From Chondrus crispus (Eukaryota > Rhodophyta > Florideophyceae > Gigartinales > Gigartinaceae), in NCBI RefSeq assembly GCF_000350225.1, contig NW_005179334.1, positions 466,750-530,749 of the forward strand: DNA of 64,000 nt, read 5' to 3'. Made by a program: the position numbers and the translations under genes. Shown here piece after piece: positions 1 to 11,500 of this stretch. Position 1 is the first letter of the stretch. Every line of letters starts with the position of its first letter. The notes beneath the pieces were generated by a model. The model saw nothing but the letters and a program-made list of their open reading frames with translations. It was not told the origin of the DNA and did no database searches.

Positions 1-1147
1 CCTACTGTAGCGTGCGCGCCAGCCTGTCCCTACCTCTCCGCCCCTCCTGGGCGTGTCCTCCATTTCCTTTTACCTCTCCAATTCCCTACTGCGCATAGCG
101 CCCGGCCCGTACCCGTTCCTTTACGGGTGGTCTCCCGAATCCCCTACACGCGCCCCGAACGCGCGCGCTCTGGCAGATGGGGATCCCACCCTTTCCCCTC
201 AGTGCACAACAGGGAGCTCTGTGGAAAGAAGCTGTGGATGCCCACCAAGCACGGCTGGAATGGATACAGACACACGCACGTCATCGCGCATCTACAGGCT
301 CGTCTTCTGCCCGTGCAGCACGTGCCATGAGGCTCGCGTCACAAGCCCAGTATGGGCGTGCCATGCGTACGCTCATTAACCCGCCCCTCGCAGACCTTAA
401 CGACGACACCACAATTCACAAACTCCGTGCACTCCACCCAACCCCAATTGTGCCAGTGGTGCCCTTGCCACCCTCCGCACACCCGCGGTCCCCAGGAATC
501 ACTGAGCAGCACGTCCTACAGGCTGTCCGCCGCCTGAATCCCAACTCGGCAGCGGGCCCCGATCGTATGTCTCCGAAACTATTGCACCTCCTCGCGAACA
601 CGAAAATCAGTCCAGAAGCAGGTGTGACTGGCCTGTCCGCACTCACCAGTCTCGTCAATAGACTGGCACGCGGATCCCTTCCCCTCCGCACCACCCCACT
701 CGCCAGCGCCGCTACGCTCCTGCCATTAAACCCACGCCCAGGGAAAATCACGCCTATTGCTATCGGACAAAGCCTGCGCCGCCTGGTCACCAAAGTACTC
801 CTCCAGGCGGCCATCGAGGACACGCGGGAACATCTCGCGCCTGAGAAAATGGCAAATGAAGTTCCCAACGGAATTGACGCAATCGTTCACGACACGCCGA
901 TGCTCGTTCGTCGCCACGGACACGACCCACAGTACATCATGGTTTCCATTGATGCCTCAAACGCGTTCAATAATTTTTCTCGCCAAACAGTGCTTCAAAG
1001 TCTCCCTGATCGCGCGCCGTTGTTATCAAGATATCTGGACATGATTTACTCACGAACTCCTCCCCCGCTCATTGTCCCTTCCTCACCGCCTACAGTTCTG
1101 TCCAGTCGAGAAGGGACTCAACCAGGAGACCCGTCCAGCATGTTGTT

Positions 1148-2274
1148 TGTAGTGCAATGTGCCTGTCAGGCCGGAACCAGGGTCCAAACGGTCCAGCGAC
1201 AACACAACCCACAAACAACAACCAACAAGAGTTGCCGACGGCACAGCCCTACGGAGTGTCCGATTCTCCCTTTCCCTTTAAGCAGGTTTGCGGCCCACAG
1301 TAGCTCAAGTCCCTGATAGGGGGGGAAAAAGGAAGATGCCCGGCCCGGGACGAATGGTGGTAGAGTCTTGTACAGGCAGTCGCTCGGCGAGTTCGGGGCG
1401 GTAATTAGAAAGCCGGGCCCGATGGGTCGTAAATGCAATGCTCGCGAAGCACCTGTTACACCTTATACCCTTGATAAGGTCTTCGACGGGGGCGTCGCAA
1501 TGCAGCCCGTCGGGAATTAGCAAACACGTAGCAGCGCTACACCTCCGTACTGCCCGATGGCAAAGTACCGACACCGGAACGGTCGCAACCTGTCTCCGAT
1601 GGAACCAACACTGTCCCGTATACACAACAGGACCTTCGAGGGAAACGTCGTTGCAACAGCCTCCGTCGGTGAACGTAAACAAGTAGCAGCGCTACAACCA
1701 CGTGTCGCCCGATGGCCAAGACACGTACACCGGTCCGGTCGCAACCAAAGCCGATGGCACCAACAACAAACAAAAGAACCAACACAAGAGCCCGATGACT
1801 CCAGTCGTTACAATGCGGATCGCAATCAGGCACTGTGGAACCAACACAAGATAAGGGAATAGAAATAGAGATAGAAATAGAAAAGGATAGGTGAAATAAA
1901 GGAAAAGGAGAGGGAACCCCCGAGCGCAAAGGATAACGTAATCTGTGGTAAAAGGGGGCGTCTGGGGAAAGACGGACTTCGACCAAGGCGATATTCAACT
2001 CTGGCAAATCGGGTTACCTTTACTGACTTGGTGGTCAGAGGGCTAAGGTATATATCGCCCCGCCGGAGCCACTACAGTGGCTCGCGGCGCTAGATCCTAG
2101 ATCAAATCTAGTGTCAGCAAAATTAATGCCAACTAATTAACTAAATAAAATAAAGTAATTAAAAATTAAAACTGTGCAATTATTCACACGTTTGTCCCCC
2201 AACTCGGACTACTTTTCATATCCAAATATTTTCCTTTCTTTTCACCCCCCTTTTCAGGTGCGTATTGCACTACA
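1148..2274. mobile_element. Non-autonomous DNA transposon inserted in the reverse transcriptase gene
   Basis: The 1127-bp insert is bounded by inverted TGTAGTGCAAT ends at 1148-1158 and 2264-2274, with weaker similarity inward (both continue to a CCTG). The flanks are atgttgtt (1140-1147) and ttgttgtt (2275-2282), an 8-bp target duplication with one mismatch. Removing the element and one flank rejoins the reverse transcriptase reading frame with no other change. No transposase is visible inside. Eight-base duplications are typical of hAT-like elements, but the ends do not settle the superfamily. The interior has a repeated unit (see 1528-1760). Confidence 0.8.
1528..1760. repeat. Two diverged direct repeats inside the 1.1 kb transposon
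   Basis: The sequence gtagcagcgctaca followed by a cgatggc...gtaccgacaccgg-like stretch and ggtcgcaacc occurs near 1530-1600 and again near 1684-1750, about 155 bp apart. The copies differ by scattered substitutions. They look like a subterminal or internal repeat of the non-autonomous element rather than coding sequence. Confidence 0.55.
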
Positions 2275-4026
2275 TTGTTGTTCTCACTCGCCCTGCAGCC
2301 GCTTGCACGCCACATCTCCGAATCATGCGACCTCCTCATGAACAGATGGTATGCCGACGACGGCACGATTGTCGGCGGAGTTGAGGAAGTAGTGAAAGCA
2401 CTCCCCATTATCAAAGCAGAAGGCCCCAAACACCGGTTTTTACTGAACCCTACAAAGACACGTGTGTTTTGGCCCACCGTCAACCCTGAAATTCTGAGCC
2501 CGCTGTTTAAGGTGGCCCCGATCAGTGTTGCAGAGGAAGGACTGGACCTCCTCGGAGCCCCAATCGGTTCACATGGCTTCATGACACAGTACATACAGAC
2601 AAAATTACTGCAGTGCAACAATGCCCTTTCCCAGCTAGACCGAATACCTGAAGCTCGAACCCGCTTCCACTTACACGGGGTTTCCGCTTCTGCCTGTCGT
2701 GTGCAGCATCTTTTTCGCCTGGTTCCCTCGGACTTTGATCTGTCATACGCCCAACAATTCGAACGGTAACAACTTGACGCGTATGCTCGCTTTAATAGCG
2801 TGACTCTTTCCCCAACCATCGCGGCTCAAATTCGCTTGCCGTTCAGGCATGGAGGCCACGGCTTCAAGTCCTTGGCTTCCACTATCCACGCCTCATACGG
2901 AGCCAGTCTCATCGACGCCGCCCCCGTCCGCTTGCAGGGCCCCCAGTTCCCCTCCGTCACACAATATCAGCGTTTTGCAAGAAGCACCCTGCGTGTGGTC
3001 CTCAGAAACTTGCCCCCCAGTGTACAACCGCCCCACTTTGCGTTGACAGAGGCGGATCTCGCATGCTTAGAACCAGCTGCCTTAGTGTCGCGACCTGAAC
3101 GCATACACAACTTTTTACTTCAGGCGCAACAAAGTGCAGCAGCCATCACATACTGGCAAAAGAACCTTTGGGAGTCGTTTCCTGATCCAGCTGACCACAG
3201 CACCGCAAGCATACGCAGACGAGTCAGGTATAATTACTTACTTTCCCCGGGTGCTACATCCTTCCTCACTGCCCACCCAGCCGCTACGTCTCGCGTTCAC
3301 AATGCCACGTGGGCCAAGATGCTCCGGCGCCACCTAGATGCTCACGTCACACGAGATTCCGTCTCCCCGGGGCGTTGCTACCATTTCTCTAAACTGGTGG
3401 ACACCAGAGGCGACCATGCTACTATATGTCGCCACGATTTCGGCACGGTACACCGACATAACACCGTCCGGAATGTCTTTGCCCGACAAGTCTTCCGTCC
3501 AGCTGGTCTGGCCTACTCCCCCGAGGTCCCGTTTCTCATACCCAATACCACTGCACGCCCTGCCGACATACTCGTACAGCCCTCGCCGCCTCCTCCCGGT
3601 CTGCTTCCAGATAAGCCAACAGCTTATGATATCACTATTGGCAGCCCGTTTCGTAAAGGCGTGTTATACCAAGCCGCGCCCCACAGTGCTGGAGCCGCCG
3701 AAGCAGGCGCGTCTTGCAAGCGCAAGGCCCTCGACCGCACCATCCGCAACGCTCTGCTTATCGAGGACCACGGTCCTGTCCCGTCCCTGGACTGGCACTT
3801 TCAACCACTGTCCTTCGACACTCTGGGTGCGCCCTCACAATCCACGCTTCAAGTCATAGACGCTCATGCAAAACTGATCGCTCTCCGCAGCTCCTGCACG
3901 ATAGCGACTGCAAAGTCACGCATTCACCAACGCCTGAGCTTTGCCATATGGTGCAGTGTCGCTGCAGCTATCCTTTATCTCCTACCGACACACGTTGCGG
4001 ACATCACGTACCCGATAGAAGTATAA

Positions 4027-5160
4027 TTCACCTTCATATCTGCTAGTGTATCTGTAAGCGCACCCCTTTTGCCTTGATAAATTTACCTAGACAATCTCCC
4101 CCCCCGATGACAATCTCTGCAAACACAGGCATTACACATACGCTTCCCCGCTGGAAACGTTTTAAAAACGTTACCCACGTGTCGCTGCTTTGCAAGCCAG
4201 CTTGGGACATCGAAATCTCTTTGCCAGAGGGGCTTGCACGCGCGTTCCTGCCTGGGTACAGTTGGCATAGCCGTGCTTGTTGCGCCGAATCGCGCCCTGT
4301 GCACCTTTCCCTTTCCGAATTTTGCGCTGCGAAACCGTCGAGGCTCCACTTGTACTCTCCACTTGTACTCTATGCAAGAGATGCTCCACGCGTTACAGCC
4401 TCTCCGCATTTCCTTCGTCACCACCGGCATCTTCTAGACCGATCTACCGCGCGCGTCTTCGAAATCTTATACCGTGCCCGACTAGCTGCGGGTGAAGAGA
4501 GAGGGCAGCACTTCAGTAAACACCACCCACTTCGTATTCACCCGACTTGCTCGACCCCTCACCCTGCGAGGGCATCTACCCATCCGTGCGCCTCGCTCTA
4601 TCTCATACCTCACGCCTGCCTCTGCCACCGTGGTTCCACCCAGATAGGGCACCACCCAAAGATACGGCACCGCCCTTAAGGCACCGATAGATTACACGCA
4701 AATAAAGCCGCCGGCGCTCCCACCACCTTCGGGGGTCAGACGCATCGGTCTGATCTTAGCATCACAGGTTATGGGCACCAAACACACCACTGACAATGGA
4801 TCCGCGGCACGCAGACAACCACTCTCAACCGCGATAAACGAGCGCAACGACTACCCCTCCACGCCTCCACCGTTTCTACCGCGACTACGACATGACAGAA
4901 CAACAAGGATCACCTACGGGACAACTCCCAAGACCCGAGTGTGTGGGATAACTCCTCTCCGCCCTGGGTTGGGTGAGAGGCGGAGGCTTTAGCGAGGGAG
5001 CACGCGGCGCGGACGCGACGCGCTAATTGAACCGATAGGACGAGCTCGCGAAAAGGGAGTGGCTCACTGGCCGGTTACGCGCAGTCGCCCTGTGGTGCGT
5101 GAACGGGAGCGACCGGTAACGGGTTAGAAGCCAGCCCGCGTGATAGACAACCGAAACAGA
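4027..5160. other. Non-coding stretch between retroelements
   Basis: No convincing gene. It probably holds the 3' untranslated part of the non-LTR element. At 4767-4776 it contains ggttatgggc directly after ...atcaca. The same string follows the LTRs of both Ty1/copia elements in this window, so this may be the right edge of a decayed copia LTR with its primer binding site. No matching TGTG start could be placed, so that reading is weak. Confidence 0.35.
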
Positions 5161-5360
5161 CGTATATGGGCGCGAAAGGGACGGGGGCGAGCTTGCCCCA
5201 GTTTACTGTTGGGGACGGGTGTCAGGTCTTAACCCCTCAGAGGGACGCCACGGACACCTGTCTCAGTGTACAGTACTTGCCCCCTAGTGCGTACCAGGTA
5301 CTGTACGCAGTTAAAAAACTAGCGCCTCAATTCCTAATTACCGCGCGGACGCTGCAGCTA

Positions 5361-5560
5361 CACGTGTGTACTACTGTACACACGCGCTCCTTACAGACTA
5401 TCGCACGGATTCCACGTGTGCTACCGTACACTCGTAATACTAGCAGACTACCGCTTGGCCGACACGTGCACTACTGTACACGTACGCCAGATTACGACCG
5501 CTCGGCACGCGCGCGCGCTCGCTACACGTGGCCACAACCTCCCACGTGTATACCGTACAC
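5361..5560. repeat. Array of CACGTG / GTACAC palindromic motifs
   Basis: CACGTG cores occur at 5361, 5413, 5463, 5525 and 5543. Most are followed within about 10 bases by a tac(t/c)GTACAC half, giving imperfect palindromes roughly 50-80 bases apart. Related strings (gtgtac.tactgtactcgaa) occur at about 7985 and 8101. They could be enhancer repeats of an LTR or of the gene starting near 5720. Function is unknown. Confidence 0.45.
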
Positions 5561-5719
5561 GGCCGTCCGATGACCTCTGCGCACTCGCGCCGGTCATTAC
5601 ACTACAGACCTCTCCCCTTAGCTTTCGCTACGTCCCCGTAGCGACCCTCTACTCGACCGCGCGGTTCCGTTCCGGACGTTTCCTTCTATCGCGCGCGATG
5701 CCGGGACAGAAACCCCTCC

Positions 5720-7234
5720 GTGTGGACGATCATGCCCCCTGGCTCGTCAGCGAGCTGGCGGTATATAACGCCGCGGGTTCATCCGATTCGGAGAGCGCGT
5801 CTTCCGATTCCCCCCGCGCGATACACACTGACCCCCCCAATTCTTCCCCAACACTCCCCTGCGAACTCAGTAACCTCCTCCGACAGCGACGACGACATCC
5901 CCCTACAGCAGCTCTTCAACCAACCGATGGACGGTCATCGCGATACCTCTGCCGTGCGCGCGTACAGTCAGCCGTTGAGCCCGCCTCGGGCTCCGGCGGT
6001 GGCGCCGGTCGGTCCCACCTTCCAACCGCGGCGACGCCTTCGCAACGGCCCGCAATCGACCACTGTAGTGGCGGCGCCCGCGCAAGCGCCAATTGATCCG
6101 TCCGTACCGGTCGGTTCGCTACCGCTGGGCGCCCAAGCAACACAGTCCTCGCCGCTGCCCCTCGCGGGCGCGGCTCCAAGGACTGTCGAGGCGGATCCCG
6201 AGCTCCCCGTGGAGCTGCCGCCGCCTCCCATGTCGCCGCTGCCCGCTGCGGGCACAGCGCTCACAAGGGCCGCTTCCGAGGCGCCGTACGCGGTTCCGGC
6301 GCCGTCGAGTAGCGGAGCGCTTCCACCGGCCGGACGGGGGGCGACAACGTCGCTGGGGCGGGTACTCACCGCCCCGAGTACCAGAGCCTGGCTGCGCAGC
6401 GGCGTCGACTCCGTACGGTCACTGTGGCCTGGGTCCTCGATGGACGACCGCCGCCGTCGCGCACGCCGACGCGCCGCGGGCCGCAAGCCTCTTATTGCGG
6501 TCGAGGAATACGTCCAGCGGAACTTTCTGGACGCAGCGAGGTTCGCGGCCATTCCGATGGTGCGCGCGATCAAGACTCCGTCCGGGCGCGGTGCCGTGGC
6601 ACAGAAGAACCGCGCCGGCGCGTGGAAGGTGCGATGGCGTCACGCTCCGTGTCAGATGCCGGCCGCGGCGGGCAGTGACTTGCTCTATGTCCGCTGCGAG
6701 GGCGAGGAAAATTACCACGTCTCGCTGCTGAACCTCTTCGGTCGGTATCGCCGCTACGAGGGCCTCGCGCCGGAAGTCCGCTTGGTGGCCTTTCCGCGGC
6801 CTTTCGACAGGTTGTATATCGTCGCGAACCGAGCGCAGTGGGGTGAGGACGCAGCGCGCGAGACTCGGCTGCGCTGGCGCCGCGTGGACGATTTCTTCCA
6901 CATGTGGCACAGCACCGAGTTTTTCTCGGTGCCCAGCGCGGCGCGGCCTGTACCCCACGCTCCCGACGAACTGGTAGACGTTCGAGGCGCCGGAGTACCT
7001 GTGCATACCGACGCCGAGCGCCATGGCGTACGTGGCGGCGCATTGGTTGCCGCTCGGCTGATCGGAATCTGCGGAAACGGAGCGAAGGCGCGTCTTGGTG
7101 CACGCGATCGTGCTTTCCGAATGGGCAGTCTTGGCCTTCCTGTGCTTCTTGGACGCGGCTTGCGAGGGACTGCCGTTCTTCACGAAGTGTCCCGACCCGC
7201 GGCTGATCGCGCGGCGCGAGGAACCGTTCGGTGA
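5720..7234 (+). CDS. Possible GC-rich gene of unknown function (doubtful)
   Basis: An open frame of 504 codons. The first 230 residues are rich in Pro, Ser and Ala with an acidic SDSDDD patch. Residues about 240-420 look more like a folded domain (WKVRWRHAPCQMPAAAGSDL, YRRYEGLAPEVRLVAFPRPF, DDFFHMWHSTEFFSVPS). After about 6978 another plus frame is more protein-like (TFEAPEYLCIPTPSAMAYV, then from 7095 LSEWAVLAFLCFLDAACEGL), suggesting a frameshift or an unrecognised intron. No family is recognised. The minus strand is also open here and belongs to a Ty3/gypsy integrase at least from 7450 upward, so part of this frame could be a shadow. It may equally be a retroelement accessory ORF. Confidence 0.3.
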   Translation: MWTIMPPGSSASWRYITPRVHPIRRARLPIPPARYTLTPPILPQHSPANSVTSSDSDDDIPLQQLFNQPMDGHRDTSAVRAYSQPLSPPRAPAVAPVGPTFQPRRRLRNGPQSTTVVAAPAQAPIDPSVPVGSLPLGAQATQSSPLPLAGAAPRTVEADPELPVELPPPPMSPLPAAGTALTRAASEAPYAVPAPSSSGALPPAGRGATTSLGRVLTAPSTRAWLRSGVDSVRSLWPGSSMDDRRRRARRRAAGRKPLIAVEEYVQRNFLDAARFAAIPMVRAIKTPSGRGAVAQKNRAGAWKVRWRHAPCQMPAAAGSDLLYVRCEGEENYHVSLLNLFGRYRRYEGLAPEVRLVAFPRPFDRLYIVANRAQWGEDAARETRLRWRRVDDFFHMWHSTEFFSVPSAARPVPHAPDELVDVRGAGVPVHTDAERHGVRGGALVAARLIGICGNGAKARLGARDRAFRMGSLGLPVLLGRGLRGTAVLHEVSRPAADRAARGTVR

Positions 7235-7439
7235 GCGCGGCGTGCTCTTCCGCCTCTCGGCGGGGCTCATCGATTTAATCCGCTCGGTCGGTATCGCAGA
7301 AATCCTCGAGGGTACGGCATTTGACGCGACGTACGCGACGCAGCTGTTGGCCTTCACCGAGGGTATCGATTGGAGCGGTCGACCGGACTTCGTGTGGTTC
7401 AGCTGGAACCAGCGGTGCAGCTTACCGGCCGGGGTGACA

Positions 7440-8033
7440 GTATCCCCCGGCCCGCGCGGCATTTTCGTAACGCAGTTGATGCTCACGCGGTTCTCCACAC
7501 CGTCCTGTTCGATGAGGACCGTGGTGTCCGTAGCGGAGCGCACGCGAAACGGCCCCTCTGTCTTCGGTAGAAGTTTGACAGAGAGCTCGTCCGTTCCGGT
7601 CGTACCTTGCGCACGCGTGCGTCTCTCGACGCTTGTCAACGGGCGGGGCGGGCGATCAACGTAGAAAAAATCGCCCGCCACAACGACCGGACGGAAGCGG
7701 ACCTTCTTGTCAAAATCGTCCTTGTACCTCTTTTGCGATGCGGTTAATTTCGTCCGAGCACGGTCGAGCGCGTCGCGAGGCTTGCGCCGCGTAGCGCGCA
7801 TGTACTGCACCGGGGTCCGCGGGTCCTCTCGATGGGTCCCCGCGTCCTGCGGTACCGGGGAGAATTAAACCGGACGGTGGCCGCATTAACACCAGGTCAA
7901 ACGGAGTAGTCTCCGTCGACCGGTGGACCTGCGTATTGTACTCGAAGGTCAGCGGCTGGGTGGTATATCGCCAAGTGTCCACTAGTGTACATACTGTACT
8001 CGAACACCCGATGGTGTATGACAAGGACCGCAT
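7440..8033 (-). pseudogene. Ty3/gypsy integrase, C-terminal fragment, frameshifted
   Basis: Reading leftwards, 8033-7860 encodes the end of an integrase core (TWRYTTQPLTFEYNTQVHRS, then TPFDLVLMRPPSG). After a frameshift near 7810-7860, the C-terminal domain follows: DALDRARTKLTASQKRYKDD, GDFFYVDRPPRPL, LPKTEGPFRVRSATDTTVLI and ENRVSINCVTKMPR. These are the usual linker and SH3-like/GPY-type motifs of gypsy integrases. The catalytic DDE part is absent upstream and no chromodomain is seen downstream. The open frame continues to 6419 but loses family resemblance below about 7440. It is antisense to the neighbouring + strand gypsy element, so it comes from a separate insertion. Confidence 0.75.
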
Positions 8034-8805
8034 TGGTTAATTCCCAATTCGAAAGGTAATTACCTTATCGCCCGGTAAGTTGGGCAGCGCAATTCGCGTC
8101 CGTGTACGTACTGTACTCGAATCATACCGTCTAATGTATGATACCGGCGTACCTCGCTGGCGCCCAAGTGCAGCACCGTTACTGGCCGACGTGTAGTCGT
8201 ACCGTTACAGTCTGGCACTGTAAGAACGGGGACTACTGTAGTAGATATAATAAAAGTAGGGAAGGGAAAGGACTCGAGGGGATCATCGATCAACGCAGTG
8301 GCATCATCTGGAGGGCTGACCCCTTTGTCCCTTGGTTTGGTGCCTAAGTCTTTTGCCTGACTACGCTTTCGTCTTCCCTTTTGTACATCGAGTACAACGA
8401 AAAGTCCTCCACCGCAGGGGTAACGCACGACGAGCGCTCCGCATAGCGCCCGGGTTCGTCCTCCGTGATGGCGTCGCCTCCGCACGGCGTCGAGTTACCA
8501 CGTCGAGGACGTCGATCTGCCTTTCGTGGCATCGTTGTGTCGAACCCACACCGCTCTACCAAAACCTCTACCAACCAGCTACCGAACTCCCTTCTGTCTT
8601 GTTTTGTGGTTCTTACTACACGTGTGCACGGCACTCGTCGCGTCTCGCACGCTTCGAACTACAGTACGACGTGTCGCAGCTCCCGCTACCCGAAGCCGGT
8701 CGAGCGCGACACGTTGTACTACACTGGTCTCCCGACCTAGAAGTGTGAGCACACGCTACGTTTGCTGCGCAAAGCAATATCGTTGGCAACCGTCGCCTCG
8801 TCGAT
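8034..8805. other. Gene-free stretch, possibly LTR or leader of the gypsy element
   Basis: No supported coding sequence. It contains repeated gtgtac/tactgtactcgaa-type strings (about 7985-8004 and 8101-8120) and CACGTG at about 8620, resembling the array at 5361-5560. It would be the expected place for the 5' LTR and leader of the element whose gag begins at 8806, but I could not define LTR ends. Confidence 0.35.
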
Positions 8806-10680
8806 ATGAGTTCGCCTCATCATTCCCTCGCTGGTTCCGAAGCCGCGGAACCGTCTGCTCCGATCCCACCGCCGGTTGACCCGAGCGGAGTCGTTGAACA
8901 TGCTTCCGACTTTCGCCCAACTCAAGGTTCTCCCGACATGGATTAGTACGAGAGGATGCTTCCAAACCTCGAGTATATACGTGAAGCGCTCCGTAGCGAC
9001 GTCTATGATGATGTCCACGAGCATTGCCCAGACAATCTCCGTGGCCTAATGTTGGGTCGATACCAATCTTTCACGCAAGGACTTGAGAGCCTCTGAGCTC
9101 AAGTCGATACGATCGAATCTCGACTCGTCCTTTGCGACAGCCTTATTCCCGATAGGTCAACTGACCTGACCGCCGAGCAGATGGGCGCGTTCTCGCGCCT
9201 AGCCGCTTAAGTGAATCAGCAACAAAGCCGCGCGAATCGGCTGCGACAGAGAGGATCGGATATATTCTCAACGTCCGCGAACGCTCGCGACGTGTCTCGA
9301 CCGAGTCCGGTTTTGTTGCGCCCTTTTGACCCCCTTCCTACAGGTTCCGATCGTCTGGAACCGAATGAGCTTCGTCGTGAAGCTCACGTTCGTGAGGCAC
9401 GGGCCACGGCCCCTCCGTTTGTGTCCCACAAGATTCCATACCGACCGGAAACGCCTTCACCGCCACTCGCTGTGACGCCCTTCGGTCATTTAGGACCTCT
9501 TGAGTCTGGGATCGAGCCTACGAAGACCTTACTTCAATAGTTCAGTCACGTTGTCGACTATCGACTCTATCGTCTCGACGATACTTCTATTCTCGTCTCG
9601 GAGAACGATGCCGGACGAATTGGCAAATACGTGAAGCGCTGCCAAGGCATACGGCCTACGATGAAGACCTTCGATGGATCCTCCCCGATAACGCTGCTGT
9701 CCTTTCTCCAGGACATCAGCATCACCATTAACGCACAGCGCCTCAACGAGGGCGTAGCTGTACGAGTCATCGCTCATTTCTTGGAGCGTGACGCGGAGCG
9801 CCTTTACACTTCTTACACGATGACCGCGTTACGATCCGGTTCGCTACGGAGCGCTGGGTCAATTTCGTGGCCCGGGTTGGTGAACCTGCTGATCCGCCGC
9901 TATCTTACGGACGACGTTCTCAACGATGCCTACGAAAAGGTCGCTACGATTCGTCAACTTCCGCATGAAAACGAAAACGTGTACGCAGATCGACTCGAAG
10001 ATCTCGCGTACTCCTGTACCGCCGTGTTCTCCGACGCCGCGCTGGTGAACTACTTCATCCGCGGATTGGCTGTCGAAACGAGAGATGTGGTAACCGAGAC
10101 CGTTTATCGCCTTCCGTTTGGCGAACGAAACGACCTCGCCGCTATTCGTCGCATCGCGCTGGCGGAGGGTAATACCTACCGAGCCCGTTCGGGAAAAGCT
10201 TTACCCGACATAGGAGTGAACGCGCAACGGACGCCTCGAGTACGCCCACCGAGGGCACCTTCATCTTCTGGCTCGACTTTGTATCTCACAAGACACGAAG
10301 CCCCAAGCAATCTCGTGTCTGGGAATGCTGGCTTACTCGATGCGCCACCGGGCGCACAGTTTGATCCCGTATTGATAATTCCGGGACGAGCTGTCGCCGA
10401 TTCGACAAGTTCCGATACGTTTAACACCGCCAGGTCGGCTGAAGATCCGACAAGCACAACGGAAGTGGATATCACGAAGCGCATCGAGCGTTTTATTCCT
10501 TCTCACGTTCCCGCTCTAACGGAGGAACAGGTGAGGCAGGCACAGTCGATCGTGTCGCCCAATTCCCCGTACCATCGTTGCTGGCTCTGCCGCATCGTGG
10601 GCACACCCTCTACACGTGCCCCTTTCTGACGAAAGAGCAGCAACTCTACTCCGCATGACGTAACTACGAGTATCAGCTGG
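8806..10680 (+). pseudogene. Gypsy gag with broken CCHC zinc knuckle
   Basis: The frame starts at ATG 8806 and is interrupted by in-frame stops at 8944, 9094, 9208 and 9538. The longest clean piece, 9631-10629, contains a capsid-like helical domain (RPTMKTFDGSSPITLLSFLQ, YEKVATIRQLPHENENVYAD), the usual retrotransposon gag fold that packages element RNA. At 10579-10619 a CWLC....GH....C zinc knuckle can be read only if one base is restored near 10602; the present frame misses the His. A basic Arg-rich tail follows (10695-11111). The element could not make a full Gag now. Confidence 0.7.
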
Positions 10681-11500
10681 AGACGAGGCCCCATATGCGG
10701 AACCTGCTCAGGCGGCTACCGGACGACCGCTTCCGTCAAGCGGGCAACAGAGGCCGTCAGCGACAAGTTGGTTTCCGTGAACCAAGCAAGACAGTCCTCC
10801 GAAGACCTGATCACGGCTATCGTTCGTCCGATACGAATTACTCACGCCGTGGTGGGCAGCCACATCGTGAAGTGCGTCGTCCTACGCAGAACGACGTACA
10901 AGGAGCAATGATGTACTTGCGCGATCTCGTTACCTCTGAATTCGCGACACGCGCGACTGAAGAACCGGTAATGCTCGTGCCAGCCGACGTGGCGCGTTTG
11001 GACGGAGAGGGGCTCGACACCGCACGAGAGGAACAAGAGAATCCCTCGAATAGGAATACCGCAAGTCGCCCAGAGACCTCCGATGAGAGTAGTTCTTCCG
11101 GAAAAGAGTGAAGGTGGTCTCGTTTGCAACGTTGCAAGATTCACCTTTTTCCTTATCTCCAAACGTGCACCAAGACGACGGGCAGCGCGAAAAGCCCGAC
11201 GAGCAGAGAGGCAAAGCCGTTAAGAGTTCTGGCGATATCAACACTGATAACTCTGCGCCGCTAGCCGCCGTGCAACCCGACGAGGGGTACCTCATGACCG
11301 ATGAAACTCCACGGCCTGGCGAACCCGTTCCCTCCAAAGATTGCACCGGGGCGCAGACGGATTCTGTCAAGGAAAAACGATTTCGAACGAGATCGAGAGC
11401 GGCAAGGCGCAAAGAAAAAAGGAAAACGAGACGAAAACGTCCTCGTCCAGGCGAGTACCTCGCGAAGGGGGATCCCCGAGTCGTAGACGGGGCTGTGTGA

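Larger units (their letters stand above)
177..4026 (+). pseudogene. Broken non-LTR retrotransposon ORF: reverse transcriptase plus C-terminal endonuclease-like region
   Basis: Encodes a reverse transcriptase that would copy element RNA at a cut chromosomal target. The first segment (177-1147) carries the palm motif DASNAFNNFS (motif A) and EGTQPGDPSSM (motif B). The second (from 2276) carries YADDGTIVG (catalytic motif C) and a thumb-like region. The third (2800-4026) ends with a His/Cys-rich stretch (GDHATICRHDFGTVHRHN), then RPADIL and YDITI. This resembles the CCHC plus PD-(D/E)XK restriction-like endonuclease at the C terminus of R2-like elements, which is an inference. The frame is split by a transposon at 1148-2274; with that insert and one target duplication removed, the frame runs on exactly (SSM LFSLA). 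A single in-frame TAA at 2767-2769 breaks it again. The 5' end is uncertain because the frame may begin before the window. Not functional as it stands. Confidence 0.8.

Noticed and set aside
1148-2274. Spliceosomal intron in the reverse transcriptase gene
   Set aside because: Ends are inverted repeats with a flanking duplication, not GT...AG at the frame junction.
4074-4679. 201-codon plus-strand frame downstream of the non-LTR element
   Set aside because: No recognisable domain, both strands equally open, and positioned in the expected 3' untranslated region.
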